Position numbers and translations under genes: made by a program. This document shows, piece after piece, positions 12,241 through 24,427 of a DNA stretch of 64,000 nt. Each line of letters begins with the position of its first letter. The first letter of the stretch is position 1. The notes below the pieces were generated by a model. The model saw only the letters and a list, made by a program, of their open reading frames with translations, was not told where the DNA came from and made no database searches. The stretch comes from Sipunculus nudus (lineage: Eukaryota > Annelida > Sipuncula > Golfingiida > Sipunculidae). The DNA lies in NCBI GenBank assembly GCA_026874595.1, contig CM049315.1, forward strand, positions 34,366,164 to 34,430,163. Reading direction: 5' to 3'.

Positions 12241-13830
12241 GATTTCAAAGGATTTGACCTTAAAGGTCAAGGTCACCACTTTTTTTAAATTTGAAGAGAA
12301 TTTGGCAGAAAGAACTGGCATGTCAAATTTAAAGACAAAATGTGAAATACTCCAAAAGTTATGGGTTTCACAAAAACTTAGCATTTTGGCAGATCTGACC
12401 TTGAAGATGAGGGTCAAGGGCACCTGGTTTCAAACTCTGAGATTTTCATGGGAAAAATGAGTTATTAAAATTTTGGAGGAAAATATACAGCCCTTCAAAA
12501 GTTATTGCGTTTAAAAGACTATAACTTTAATTCAGCCAATTTGACCTTTAAAATCCTGGTCAAGGTCACTGGATTTCAAACTCGTCCAAGAACTGAGTAG
12601 GAATAACTGGTGTACCAATCTGAGCACAAAATGTGAAAAACTCGGGGTTAAACTTTTTACATTTTGGCAGATTTTACATTGAAGATTAAGGTCAAGGTCA
12701 CCCAGTTTAGTACTTCCCTGAGATTTTGGAAGGAACAATGAGTGTTTAAAATTTGAGGACAAAATGATAAATACTTCAAAAGTAATGAGGTTCACAAAAA
12801 ATGTCACTTTTTTGCAGATCTGACCTTGAAGATGAAGTTCAAGGTCACCTGGTTTCAAACTCCTCTTAGATTTTGGTAGGAACAATGAGTTTTTAAAATT
12901 TTGGAGGAAAATATGCAGCCCTTCTAAAGTTATCAGGTTCCCAAGACAATTACTATTTGACCTTAAAGTTCCTGGTCACGTTCACTGGGTTTCGAACTCG
13001 CCCAATAACTCAGTAGGAGCAATTGGTGTACAAAATTTGAGGACAAATGTGAAAAACTTCAAAAGTTATGGGGTTCACAAAAATGTTACATTTTTATTGA
13101 TATGACCTTGAAGATGAAGGTCAATGTCACCCGGTTTTAAACTCCTCCAAAATTTTGGTAGAAACAATCAATGTTTCAAATTTTGGAGGAGTATATGCAG
13201 CCCTTCAAAAGTTATTATGTTCACAAGACAATTACTATAATTCAGCCAATTTGACCTTGAACGTCCTGGTCAAGGTCATTGTGTTTCAAAGTCATCTGAC
13301 AACTTGGTAGGAAGAATTGGTGTTTGAAATTTCAGGAAAAAATGTTAAATACTTAAAAAATTATGAGGTTCACAAAAATTTCACATTTTGCAGATTTGAC
13401 CTTGGAGATGAAGGTCAAGGTCACTGGGATTCAATCTTGTCAGAGAAGTTGGTAGGAAGAATTGGTGTACCAAATTTGAGGACAAAATGTGAAAAACTTA
13501 AAAAGATATGGGGTTAAAAATATTTTACATTTTGGCAGATTTGACCTTGAAGATCCTGGTCAAGGTCACCGGTTTTTGAACTCATTCTAGATTTTGGTAG
13601 GAACAAAGAGCGTTTACAATTTTTGAGGAAAATATACAGCCCTTCAAATGAGATAACATTCACAAAACAATAACTATGTTACAGGTCAAGGTGACTGGGT
13701 TTCGAACTCCTCTGAGAACTTGGTAGGAACAGTTGGTGTACCATATTTAAGGACAAAATGATAAATACTTCAAAAGTTATGAGGTTCACAAAATTTTCAC
13801 ATTTAGGCAGAATTATTTGGGGCTTCATGG
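12241..13830 (+). repeat. Degenerate tandem array, about 145-bp units, rich in AGGTCA half-sites
   Basis: About ten diverged units. Each runs roughly: TTGACCTTGAAGATGAAGGT, CAAGGTCACC, GGTTTCAAACTC, a TTTTGGTAGGAACAA segment, AAATTTGAGGACAAAATGTG, AAAACTTCAAAAGTTATGGG, GTTCACAAAAA, TTTTGGCAGAT. The nonamer TCAAGGTCA is exact at 12267, 12560, 12692, 12839, 13270, 13415 and 13560, with spacings of about 132-147 bp or multiples of that. The many short frames on both strands across this block (for example 12532-12885 minus) come from the repetition and are not genes. Confidence 0.85.
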
Positions 13831-13899
13831 TGGGAGTCACAACAGTGCTGCATATACATACAGGATATGAAATTAAATTCAACATTGCCTCCAGGAAAA

Positions 13900-14692
13900 A
13901 CAAGTGGCCCATGGGCCATGACACTCAGCTGAATTCTAGGAGTCTTGAACGATGGGTAAAATTACTTGAAGAGTGCTCAAAATCATGCATTTGCCAATAG
14001 TCCTTAGATATGGGTTACAGTGACCTTATTCTTCATCCAACTGCTACCATTTGTGCCCATCTATCTAATATAATGTTAAAACCATGTTTTTCACACAGCT
14101 TGCAGAAAACAGGTCACAGTGACATTATTTCAGGTTTCCAAGGAGATTTTTTATGGACATCCCTGAACGTTATGTATGAGGATTCTAGGCCAAATGGATA
14201 CAATATGTGCCTAATCTGACTGACTCATTGCCTAAATTTCATGTTTTCTCCCCTAATTGGCAAAATATAGGTAACCATTACCTAATTTCTGGTTTCCAGG
14301 TCTCAAAAATAAAGAAACAAATGTGTTATTGGAAAAATATAGTTGGTGCCACCAGTCTATGGGAACTGATGGAATACAGCATTATCAATATGCATGCAAA
14401 GAATCATGGCGATCAAAGCGTTAGTTATTCAGATACAGGAGCTTTTGTATCCAATTTTTAAATATTTTGGGGGAGGGTTCTAAAATACCAGCCCCACAGC
14501 TGGGAGGATATGGATATCAGAGACTATATTTCAGGTTTCCAAAGAAATTTTTTATGGACTTCCCTGGATGTACAGTTAGAAATTTCAAGGTCTAACGGTT
14601 ACGATTTGTGCCTTGTTAACGTACAGACTGCTGGACGAGCGACAAAGAGTGATCTCTATAGCTAAGATGACTAGCTTTCAGTCAGCTGAGCT
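13900..14692 (+). mobile_element. Dispersed element copy E (short tandem-core type)
   Basis: It begins ACAAG then the 14-bp palindrome TGGCCCATGGGCCA (13905-13918) and CTCAGCTGA. The core holds two to four diverged copies of the roughly 155-bp unit also found at 30.7-32.0 kb ('CAGGTTTCCAAGGAGATTTT', 'GGATTCTAGGCC'). The end is GTCAGCTGAGCTAAAAA at about 14680. The ACGG microsatellite and the 3' hairpin are eroded in this copy (GCTAAGATGACTAGC instead of the consensus), so it is probably older than the others. No open reading frame is shared with the other copies, so it is non-autonomous. Confidence 0.75.
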
Positions 14693-15461
14693 AAAAACTT
14701 GCTATATAAAGCAGCAGTTAGAGTGATCAAGGCATACAGAATGAATGAAGTGCTTAACCTCTGCATGAGGAGTGTTATACAGGACTATTAGTAATACAGG
14801 CCTGTTTTTTGGTGTTAAGTGTTTATTAGTCTATTTCCTTATGTCTTTTGGTCTAACAAGGGGCACTTGGGGAGTGCACCCGTTCTAAATCCACTCATGT
14901 CACAGGCTATAGGACCCATGCCCAATACAGGAGATACATACTTTACTATGACACAACTGTGTCATAGTATACATTAGGTCAAGGAAGACTTTTTTAATGT
15001 TTTAATTAAGGAATATATAAGGAATAATTCATGACTGAGGAGAGATATTTCTCATCTTGGACTGAAAGGTTGTTAAGAGCTCCAGCTGACAGAAATTAAT
15101 ATTATCTGTCAGTGTGAAAAGAAACATAACAAAAACATTATCTATATGTTATCCCTCTGCTACATCCAGTTAACTGTGTAACTCTACTAAATACTTGACT
15201 GTAGCTGTATTTACATTACTAGCTGCACTTTCACCTAATATTTTCTGTTTGTATGATGTCAGTTTAGTTTAATATTCCTGGAGGATATTATATTACCTTG
15301 TAATTTTTCTATGTATTACAATGACCTTATGTTAACAGAATTTGATTCTGATAAAGGCTACCCTGGAAGATGTTGTTATAAATAAATTGTAATAAATAAA
15401 TAAAAATTATCATGTTGAATACCATTCAGATATCTTTTACTTAATTATGAGAATGTTTCTA

Positions 15462-15513
<52 letters not shown>

Positions 15514-17438
15514 TGAATAAGATTAAAGTATAAAATACACATAGATATACAACATATACTTTAGAGACTTGTATATTACAAAACAGTATAACATTAAAAA
15601 TTGTACTCTATAATACGTTATCTTATTCAGTTAACATACATATTCTAGTTATAGTTCCAGTGATATCAGTTGGAATTTAAGTATAAAGAAGAATCTGCCA
15701 TTGTAAATATCAGAATCTTGTCCATTTTGGTGGCAAACAGCACATAATGAAAGTGATAAAAAACTTACATACCCTCACATTGGCTGGTTAAATGGTATTC
15801 ATGCAGTAATCATATTCTTTACCAAGAATATTTTCTTGTTGCAATAGAACATACTCCTACATGGTCTGTGCCAGCCAGGAGAAACGACTAGCAGGTCATG
15901 TGACCCTCACCACCCACATGTAGACAATTGGTGCTGGCAGGATGGAGATAGTTTCCATCTGAGCTGCGCGCGCGGATCAGGGGGTCTGAGCTACCTGAAG
16001 CCCGCAAATCCCCACGCGGAGCCAGAGGGATGGCCATCAGTGGCGGTAATAACCATCCATCATGGCTGAATCAATTTAGGTCCCAAATACTGGGCCCCGC
16101 ACCCATTGATTCTGCTAACTGTCAGCACTTGTGGCTATAGTTTATAACGAAATATTGCTGGGCAATAACAGAAAACCACTAAGAGATAAAATCCCTGTCT
16201 CTGTAACTACTTTCCCAAAATCAATCTCTTCATCATAGACATTTTCTCTTTTCATCACAGTCAGGTACACTTTATGTTCCGCCCAAGATTTTACGGTAGC
16301 TTAGACTTGCCTCCCAGACAGAGACACACTTTAGGATCAAACCTTTTGACATTCAGTTCATATATCTTTTAATATTTGTATAATAAATCATAAATACATC
16401 ATACAAACAGTGTTGAGGGAAAATAAAAATAATGACAAAATAAATATATTGGTAGTCATTTCACAATGATTCAGGATGTTTTTACATAATTTTAACAATA
16501 TATTTTTACATAAATTTAACTCAAAAGAAGTACCATTATTTTAAATAATACCATCCAGTTGCATATTAAAGTCACGTTAGTATCATGTTCTGTTCATTTT
16601 GAATTGAAAGAAATATAAAGAAAAAGAAAGAATTTAGAATTTTTTCAGGAGAAAGATATAATTTTCCAATTTAGCTGTTCTGCAAGGCATGGATATGCAG
16701 CCATGATGTCATGTGTGATAAATATGAGAGAATTAACATTCTTAAGAGGAATACTATGAAAGGAAATATTGCACATTTGAGTAAGAATAGTAAATTTACA
16801 GGCTTGCAACTTTATTGGTTTATTTTTTCCTGTTCCTTATACATACTGGAATGATCTAGCATTCTTAACATATCTTAAATTCTTTGGATATCAATTATGA
16901 GTATATTCACTGGTATCACACCCTATCTCACAGAGAGTGAGATGAAAGAGAGATATGGAGAGAGCAAAAAAGATGTGAAAACGTTAGCAGAATTTCTGGC
17001 ACATTATTTTTAAACTAAATCACAGCTCTATGTCAGCATTTGCAGCTGCAACTGATAAACTGATGCAAAAGTAATGTTTAAATAATTAATGCTGGTCATG
17101 CTGTTCATTTGCCATGACTTTATGACATCCTGTATAGTTACACAGAAACCAGTACTCCATCGGAATGACTCGTCCCTCTCACATACCGCACGGCATACCA
17201 AACGTCATATTAACATAATCACCTGGCACTGTGGGACCAGTTGACAGAAGCTAAAGTGAAATGTAATTTACATCATGACAGCTTGGTGGCAAGACCCATC
17301 AGTGGAATAAAACTCCTCGTAAAATTCATGAGGGCCATCTAAACCAATCTGCAGGGGGTTGATCATTTCTGCCTTCAGGATTTTTTTACTCCTAATTTTT
17401 ATATATGCCTTCCCTATTTCATGCTCTCCAGGAATCCT
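14693..17438. other. Intronic sequence with a small GC-rich island
   Basis: Mostly AT-rich with no gene. It contains the AC/AT microsatellite listed below. It also has a distinctly GC-richer stretch at about 15860-16130, with GCGCGCGCGGATCAGGGGGT, GAAGCCCGCAAATCCCC and GGGCCCCGCACCC, which may be a SINE or an old gene-derived fragment. I could not identify it. Confidence 0.45.
15461..15511. repeat. (AC)n(AT)n compound microsatellite
   Basis: About six AC units run directly into about 20 AT units. It is intronic and likely polymorphic in length. Confidence 0.93.
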
Positions 17439-17790
17439 AGGTATCCTACTTTTTTGTATCTATCAATCCCATATATTCTACTTTTTTGTATCTAACAATC
17501 CCAACTGTCCTACTTTTTTTGTATCTATTTTAACAATCCCAACTGTCCTACTTTTTTTGTATCTAACAATCCTAACTGTCCTACTTTTTTTGTATCTAAC
17601 AATCCTAACTGTCCTACTTTTTTTGTATCTAACAATCCTAACTGTCCTACTTTTTTTTAATCCATCAATCCTAATTTTCCTACATTTTTTAATCCATCAA
17701 TACTAACTTTCCTACTTTTTTGCATATATCAATACTAATATTCCTACTTTTTTTGCATATGTCAATACTATTTTTCCTACTTTTTCTAAA
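17439..17790 (+). repeat. 33-bp minisatellite, about 9-10 units
   Basis: The unit is approximately CTTTTTTTGTATCTAACAAT followed by CCTAACTGTCCTA, 33 bp in the best-conserved copies (17540-17650) and diverging outward. Because 33 is a multiple of three, the plus strand reads as a repeating 11-residue hydrophobic peptide (L-T-I-L-T-V-L-L-F-L-Y) inside a 115-codon frame. I regard that as a by-product of the repetition. Confidence 0.9.
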
Positions 17791-18228
17791 AATATCTACT
17801 TTTCCTCTAACTTTTCTTATTTTTCTTGTTTTCCTTTGTAAACAGTCAATCTCAAAATGCTGTAAATTGCTGTGAAAGTGTGCTTATGTAATTACATGAC
17901 CAGTTTGGAACAATGCATTTGATCTCAAAACCCTAAAAGGGTGAAAATAACTTCTCTAATAGAGCCCTGTAGCTTATTTACATGCATTTTTTTAGCAGGA
18001 ATTTACTTGTCAAGAATGAGTGATTCAGGAATGAATTCAGTTAATGGATTCAGGCCTTCATTTGTTATGCTTTTCCCTCTTTTTTTCTACTTTTCTTCTT
18101 ATTTTCCAACCTTTTTCAATATTTCCCTTTATAATTTTGTCCTACTTTCTCAAAAGGATTTGCTGGACAGCCTTGTATTTTCTTTTCTAAGTCAAAAAAA
18201 GAAAGATTCAAAAGTGTTGGTCCATCTT

Positions 18229-18462
18229 CTTCTTTATAGTATACAGAATATTATATTACCTTTGTTTTATAGTATACAGAATATTATATTACCTTTGTTT
18301 TATAGTATACAGAATATTATATTACCTTTGTTTTATAGTATACAGAATATTATATTACCTTTGTTTTATAGTATACAGAATATTATATTACCCTTGTTTT
18401 ATAGTTTACAGAATATTATATTACCTTTGTTTTATAGTATACAGAATATTATATTACCTTTG
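18229..18462 (+). repeat. 33-bp minisatellite, seven near-identical units
   Basis: Seven units of TATAGTATACAGAATATTAT plus ATTACCTTTGTTT (33 bp), nearly identical; one unit reads TATAGTTTACAG and another has ACCCTTG. The in-phase period creates an 11-residue repeat (Y-S-I-Q-N-I-I-L-P-L-F) in a 196-codon plus-strand frame (17941-18531), which I do not accept as a gene. The high identity suggests recent expansion, so the unit number is probably variable. Confidence 0.93.
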
Positions 18463-20784
18463 TTAACATTGTCAGTGGAGACTAACAAGCCTTATTCTGA
18501 CTTATTTATTTATCAGAGGTTACTATCTTAACCATGTGACCTTCCTGTTGTCTTGGTGACCAAGTGTCATCCTGGGTCAACCAATAGCAGGAGATGAGGA
18601 CTTGCAAGAGTTCAAGAAAATTACTTATTTTTTTTCAGGATATTCATCGATATTAAAGTAATACAAAGGATATCAAAAACCAAGAATTTTCAGGAATCCC
18701 AGGAACATATTAATAACTTAATACAAATAATCCATATTATTTTAGTTAAGTTTTAATAAAAGCAGTTAAACCAGCCTTAAAGATATACTTTACAACAAAT
18801 TATTGGATTTAATCAATTTTAAATTGGTAATAAATGAAGAAAATCCAAAAAGTCAAAACACTACAAAAAAATTCAAATTTTGCAGTATTGAGAATTGTTG
18901 TATGTTGCATATCACAGTTCTCAATATAAAGCCTTTGCAAACACAGCTTGCGGGTGAAACTCATTCAGAATACTGACACAAGCGGCATCTATCCTGGGAC
19001 AGGGGAAGCCAGGTACATCTGATGTATGGTGAGTTGCACTCTGCAGATTCAACCATGCCAGCATTGATAGATCTGGACCAGCCGTCATAGGCTTCCTCCA
19101 GGGACTGTCCACAAAGACTGACGATATTAAAATCACAGTCTCGTGAATCTGAAGGCTGCCAGATCGCTGATGACCTCTGGCAATTCTGAGTGCCTGACGG
19201 TAACTGACCAAGTCTATGTCGATCATTAGTTTTCGTTATTCGCCCGTGCATAAAGGATCAATAACCATCCGGTACAGAGTCACCGACAAAGACTCCTAAA
19301 TCTTCCTTTCAGCTGAAACTCTTTGACTGCCTCTGTGATGTTGTTGTTATTTGTCTAGCATGAAATCAACAGGAGTAATATGCCACCCATAAAGATGAGC
19401 TTAAACAGCTACTGATATCACCAATACCGGGGGTGTAACATTTGATCAATAAATGCAATGTCACTCACTGGTATCCTTGCAAACCCTTCACAGCAGCCTG
19501 CATTTCATTTAAGAAGCATACATAATTTTCAAATTCTTTTTTCTTTGTAAAATTTTTCATCTTGATCACAGAAATATCTGAAATAAACTATATACATGAT
19601 ATATTATTAATATTTCTGGTGGGGCTCTTTTTTAAAAATTTCTCTAGCAAAGGCTGAGATTATAAAAATATCATTAGCAAATACTCCTTTACTTGGCAGA
19701 TTCTGCTGCACTTGGAATACATTTTCAAATCGCAGAACTGTTCTTCAATATTAAAAATACCACAGATGAAGCCATCAAAAAGACTACATGTTTCTAAAGC
19801 CAGATTTGCTTAGAAATATCTGGATTAACTCATAATTATTGTTCTCTCTGTAAACAAATAATAATTGTTTTAAAAAAAATTGAATAGTACCTGTCCCAAT
19901 TTTTAAGCAGACAGTATTTATTTTTATACAAATTCTGGTAAGTGCCATGAATCAATAATCATAGTAATCCTCTTTCATTTATTAATATAATGTCCTGTTC
20001 TGATCCAAACCATTGAAGGTTATAAACTTTCCAGATAAAATGTCCAATTAATTTTGACATAGAATAAAAAAACACAGTCTTTTATTTAAATTCACAGCAC
20101 TAGCAAGGATGTTACATATTGTTGAAAGCAGTGCTGATTGGTAAGATATATTATTGTGGTTATTAATAGTTATTTAAGTCTACAGCTTTACCAGTAAATT
20201 CACAAGATAACTTGGAAAAGACTAAAAAATACAAAAGCTTTTTTTCTCAGTACTTTTACAACATGAGTACATGATGAGAGATATATGAAGCCCTCAAGAC
20301 ATTCCAAATTCAGTGTTTCACAGTGGAGGAGAATGAACACCAATAAAAAATAATCTGACAATGTATAAAGTATTAATATCAAAAGTAGGGACAGGGTCAA
20401 AATTTCTTTATTTTTATACCGCATGTTCATACATTTTCATAAGTCAGCTAGGTGTTGGTGAAATAAAGATTTTACTTGGTGATACTAGTGCTGCCACCTG
20501 ACGGTAAATGATTTAACTAACTTGGAATGATCATTATTTCCCGGTGATTAGTACTGAGCAATAAATCATCATTTAGACTAAGATGTTCACATTTATGGAA
20601 CTTGATTTCTTTGAGATAGGGAATTAGTTTAAAATCTAGACTGTTGTCTTTGTACATTCAATCTTAACTTCATTTCCCTGAGCCAGTGGAAAACTAAATT
20701 ATCACAACCAAATAACTATGTTAAATATGGTATAAAAAATTAAAGATTTTCATTATGATTTTCATTACTGTGTAACATTCTTGC
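18463..20784. other. Intronic sequence
   Basis: AT-rich with no gene recognised, apart from the GC-richer fragment at 18921-19260 described separately. Confidence 0.5.
18921..19260 (-). pseudogene. Possible decayed coding fragment, unidentified
   Basis: This block is clearly GC-richer than its surroundings. It carries two overlapping minus-strand frames of about 100 codons (18921-19226 and 18961-19251) with balanced, protein-like composition (for example W-Q-P-S-D-S-R-D-C-D-F-N-I-V-S-L in one frame and L-R-I-A-R-G-H-Q-R-S-G-S-L in the other). I recognise no domain. It might be an old retrotransposon or gene fragment broken by frameshifts, or simply a GC-rich repeat. It does not fit the FRMPD frame or have matching splice sites. 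Confidence 0.25.
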
Positions 20785-21080
20785 CCTTTGACCTTGCCAG
20801 GGGTGGGGAATCAACACCGATTGACAGTGAATATAGAGATGCCCCATGGCCAATCACAGGCAGCTAAGGATTTTGCCCTCTGCCCCTCTGGGATAAAACC
20901 CCCTGGCCCTGGCGATTCCAGTCTCTCTTGGATCATCGAGCAGTGGACCCCAGAAGCCATATACCCTCTGTGGCATGCAGAGGGTATATGGCTTCTTTTT
21001 CACCTTGGGGTTGGTTTTACGACAGTGTCGGCTACCCAGGTGAAGAGCCACCCACTTCCAAAGAGCAGTCCTTTTATCTA
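20785..21080. repeat. GC-rich SINE-like block with a perfect 19-bp hairpin
   Basis: A GC-rich island in AT-rich intron. At 20952-20970, AGAAGCCATATACCCTCTG is perfectly complementary to CAGAGGGTATATGGCTTCT at 20978-20996, with a seven-base loop and a T-run directly after. On the minus strand GGTGTTGATTCCCC (about 20799-20812) resembles a Pol III B box and TGGCCATGGGGC (about 20842-20853) loosely resembles an A box upstream of it. The 97-codon frame (20788-21081) has no recognisable features. A tRNA-derived SINE or foldback element are the leading ideas. Confidence 0.4.
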
Positions 21081-22760
21081 GCCTGGTAAGTATCTTTCTG
21101 TTTCATTTATAAGTTAAGATAATAATATGCAGTTCTGATAATTTGAAGGTTTAGGCTCTAAATTTTGTTCCAGTAAAAAGTGTTATTTTATCTCTTTAAA
21201 TTGTGCGAGTGCATGTTGACCAAGCCCAATTTCCTCCCAGAATAAAATAAGCAGCCACATCGGGCGAGCGATGCTTTTTTTAAGCTGTTATTAACAGCTA
21301 GGAGACGAATTCTGGTTAATAAATTGCTTATTTTGAGTTAATTCTGGGGGTTTTTTTAGCATCAGTAAATATTTAAGGGGCTTAGGTTGTAAAATTCTGC
21401 TAAATAAGCAATCTATTCAAATGGAAACATAGTAACAGCTTTAAAAATGCATGGGTTTCATTTCTTAAGAAAAATTCCTTTTCTTAATTAGTGCATTCAT
21501 TTTGTGAACCAGAATAGGGGCTTTATAAATGTAGGCCCGTCTCTGTTTAAAGAACAATGTGCATTATTTTATTTGGAAAGGCTAATACTACTTTAGATTC
21601 CGATTGATAAACCATTTTAGCTATGGCTTTGAAGCGGTGTATTCATGATAGAACAGTGAATGCTTCAATAATCATCTTCTTAGTTCAAAACCATTGGTAG
21701 GTGTACAGTAATTCCACAGTACTGAACCTTTATCTGTACAATTTACAGTAAATACCATGGCCATAGGGAATTTTCATTGTAGATAAACATGTCATACTAT
21801 TTTTACATTCTTATGAAATGAATGCCTTAATATCATTATTTTCTAATTACTTCATTCCTTATGTGAAACTAATCCATCAGCAAATAACTTGAATTGTGTG
21901 TTCTTACCAGGAGGTTATATAGAAAATAAAATAAAGTGTCCTATAATTATGTATATAAAATATGTGTAACTAAAATGTAAAAGCAAGAATACAACTGCAT
22001 GATAACTGATGGCCATGGAATTAAGACTCACTCTGAAAGTCCTGTAAATAATAGAAATATTCAATCTATACATTTAGTGTTTTATGTGTTTTATATAATT
22101 TATCCACTGATCACCAGGTGACACTGATAGTCATCAAAAATAGTTATTCTCTTTAACACTAGATGGCAGTAGTGCATGCAGTGTCCTTCTTGTCAAGGTC
22201 TGCAGTGTTTTAATAATGATTTTTCACTCATCTTTTTCATCTTTCATCTCATGGGCAACATACTAATAGCAATCTTGCTTGGTAGACTCTCCATACATGG
22301 CTTAGTGTTTCTACTCATTCTGGGTACATATATAAATTCTATTTATAAAATTGATTTATAAACTGATTTCTACCATATTTTTTGGGTCAAGAACTGCAAT
22401 TATTTAATATACCTGATCTTCTTAATAAATGTATTTATTCTGAATGAATGACAACTTCTGGTCTTTTTCAGAGATTACAGCTACCTAGAACTTAAACATT
22501 ATAATTATTATTACTTGGGGTATTGTCTAACTATTCATTGGCATCATCTGATGTTAACTTTAAGCTAAAACAGTTTTGATGCAGATAATATTTCATGTAA
22601 CCTGTAACTCGTGGCATAATTATTATGTTCTTGGTGAAACATATCTAACAACGTATATTTGAATTAATATAAACTCTAATGACATACACAAATGGATATT
22701 CCGAAGTGAGCATTTTCCTTGGTGCTTGATTCACTGAATGACCACTAGGTGGCTCTTATA
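21081..22760. other. Intronic sequence without recognised gene
   Basis: AT-rich, with two CTCF-like motifs (22156-22169 and 22742-22755) that are discussed among the findings. No exon or repeat is recognised. Confidence 0.5.
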
Positions 22761-24427
22761 ACAAGGGACCCATGGGTCACATTGCTCAGCTGAATTATGG
22801 AAAATATTAGTAACTGCAAAATATTTTCATTTCTTTTGGTTTTTCATGTATATTATCATTAGAAAAGCTATGGGAGCTGGGGTTGCCAGAGAAAAAGGCT
22901 CCCTGTGGTATGGTATTAACTGCAGACTGCCTGATCAAGCTCAACTCAGTGGAGAGAGCTGCACTGAATGACCTACAGTGACCAAAGTGGACTGCTTGAC
23001 AATGTAAGGGAATACAACAAGAGCCTCCATAAAAATTCAATAACTAGCCTAATTTTGCAGTTTTTATTTTCAAATTTCAGATTTTAACAGATTAAATCCT
23101 TATGTGCACACGGTGTGAAAATTAAGTGCACAGTACATACAGGAAAAAAACGTGCCGTGGCTAAAGTTGAGCAAAATTTAAGGTACCAATTTTTATTTTT
23201 GCTAATATTTTAAAAAATTTCAAAGATTTTAATCTTATTTTGGGTATTCAATTTAATTTTGATTAATTAAAGTTATATTACTGGAAAAAAGTCCTTAGCT
23301 TTAACATGTTTTGTGTTAAGCGATCAAATATCTTTTCTGATTTTTTACAAAATGCATTATGTTTGAGCCCATAACTTTTTTAAATTATATAATACAGATC
23401 TTATTTCTGGCATGTTTATAGGAACTATATAGAGGAATATTTATGGTAAATATGAGGAAAAACAGATGAGTGGTTTTGATATTAGGCAGTCCTGAAGTGT
23501 GAAAATATGTTTTTAATAAAAAATTGAGGTTTTTCGTTAATTTCTCAAAGGAACGAAGTAACAAAGACCCAGTTTTCAGCTTGGTAGGAGATCTTTGGGA
23601 CATCTAACATTATGCCAACAGCCTGGGGAGCATAGAGATATGCACTGAATGACCTACAGTGACCAAAGTGGACTGCTTGACAATGTAAGGGAATACAACA
23701 AGAGCCTCCATAAAAATTCAATAACTAGCCTAATTTTGCAGCTTTTATTTTCAAATTTCAGATTTTAACAGATTAAATCCTTATATGTACATGCTGTGAA
23801 AATTAATTCCACAGTACTTACAGGATAAAAACGTGCCATGGACAAAGTTGGGCAAAATTTAAGGTACCAATTTTATATTTTTTGCCAATATTTAAAAAAA
23901 ATTAACAGATTTTGATCTAATTTTTGGTATACAATTACATTTTGATTAATTTAAGTTGCATTACTGAAAAAAAGGCCCTACCTTTAACACTTTTGGTCTT
24001 AAGTGACCAAATATCTTTCCTGATTTTTTTACAAAGTCAATTATGTTTGGGCCCATAACTTTTTTAAATTAAATAATACTGACTTAATTTCTGGCATGTA
24101 CATAGAAACTATATAGAGGAATATTTATGGTAAATATGAAGAAAACCAGATGGGTGGTTTTGATATTAGGCAGTCCTGAAGTGTGAAAATAGATTTCTAA
24201 TAAAAAATTGAGGTTTTTCCTTAATATCTCTAAGGAACGAAGTCCTATTGACCCAATTTTCGGCATGGTAGGAGATTTTGGGGACATCTAACTGTATGCC
24301 AAATTTCAGATTCGTAGGTCCAATGGTGTTGAAACATGCCAGTCTTACAGACAGACATCCGGACGGACGGACAGACAGACGGACGGACGACGGACAATGG
24401 ACCACGACTATAGCTCAGATGACTTAT
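22761..24427 (+). mobile_element. Dispersed element copy A (700-bp-core type, duplicated core, 3'-truncated)
   Basis: It begins ACAAGG then the perfect 12-bp palindrome GACCCATGGGTC (22767-22778) and GCTCAGCTGAATT. The core block starting GCACTGAATGACCTACAGTG occurs twice in tandem (about 22961 and 23642); each copy includes TAAAAATTCAATAACTAGCC, AACGTGCC, and AGGCAGTCCTGAAGTGTGAA. An ACGG-type microsatellite follows (about 24340-24396), then CTATAGCTCAGATGACTTAT, where the element stops without the second arm of the 3' hairpin. The frames within (for example 23385-23603 and 24084-24287, minus) recur in other copies as the same spurious translation, with no known protein domain. Confidence 0.85.

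Noticed and set aside
12532-12885. 117-codon minus frame and similar short frames between 12.2 and 13.9 kb
   Set aside because: Repeated translations of the 145-bp tandem unit, with stops and frameshifts between units.
17359-17706. 115-codon hydrophobic frame
   Set aside because: Translation of another 33-bp minisatellite; no independent support.
17941-18531. 196-codon plus-strand frame with Y-S-I-Q-N-I-I-L-P-L-F repeats
   Set aside because: The repeat part is a 33-bp minisatellite translation and the rest is AT-rich hydrophobic sequence without family features.
24084-24287. 67-codon minus frame recurring at 23385, 34724 and 59311
   Set aside because: The same segment of the dispersed element core. 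Copies differ by non-conservative changes and the frame does not extend to any domain, so I treat it as non-coding repeat.
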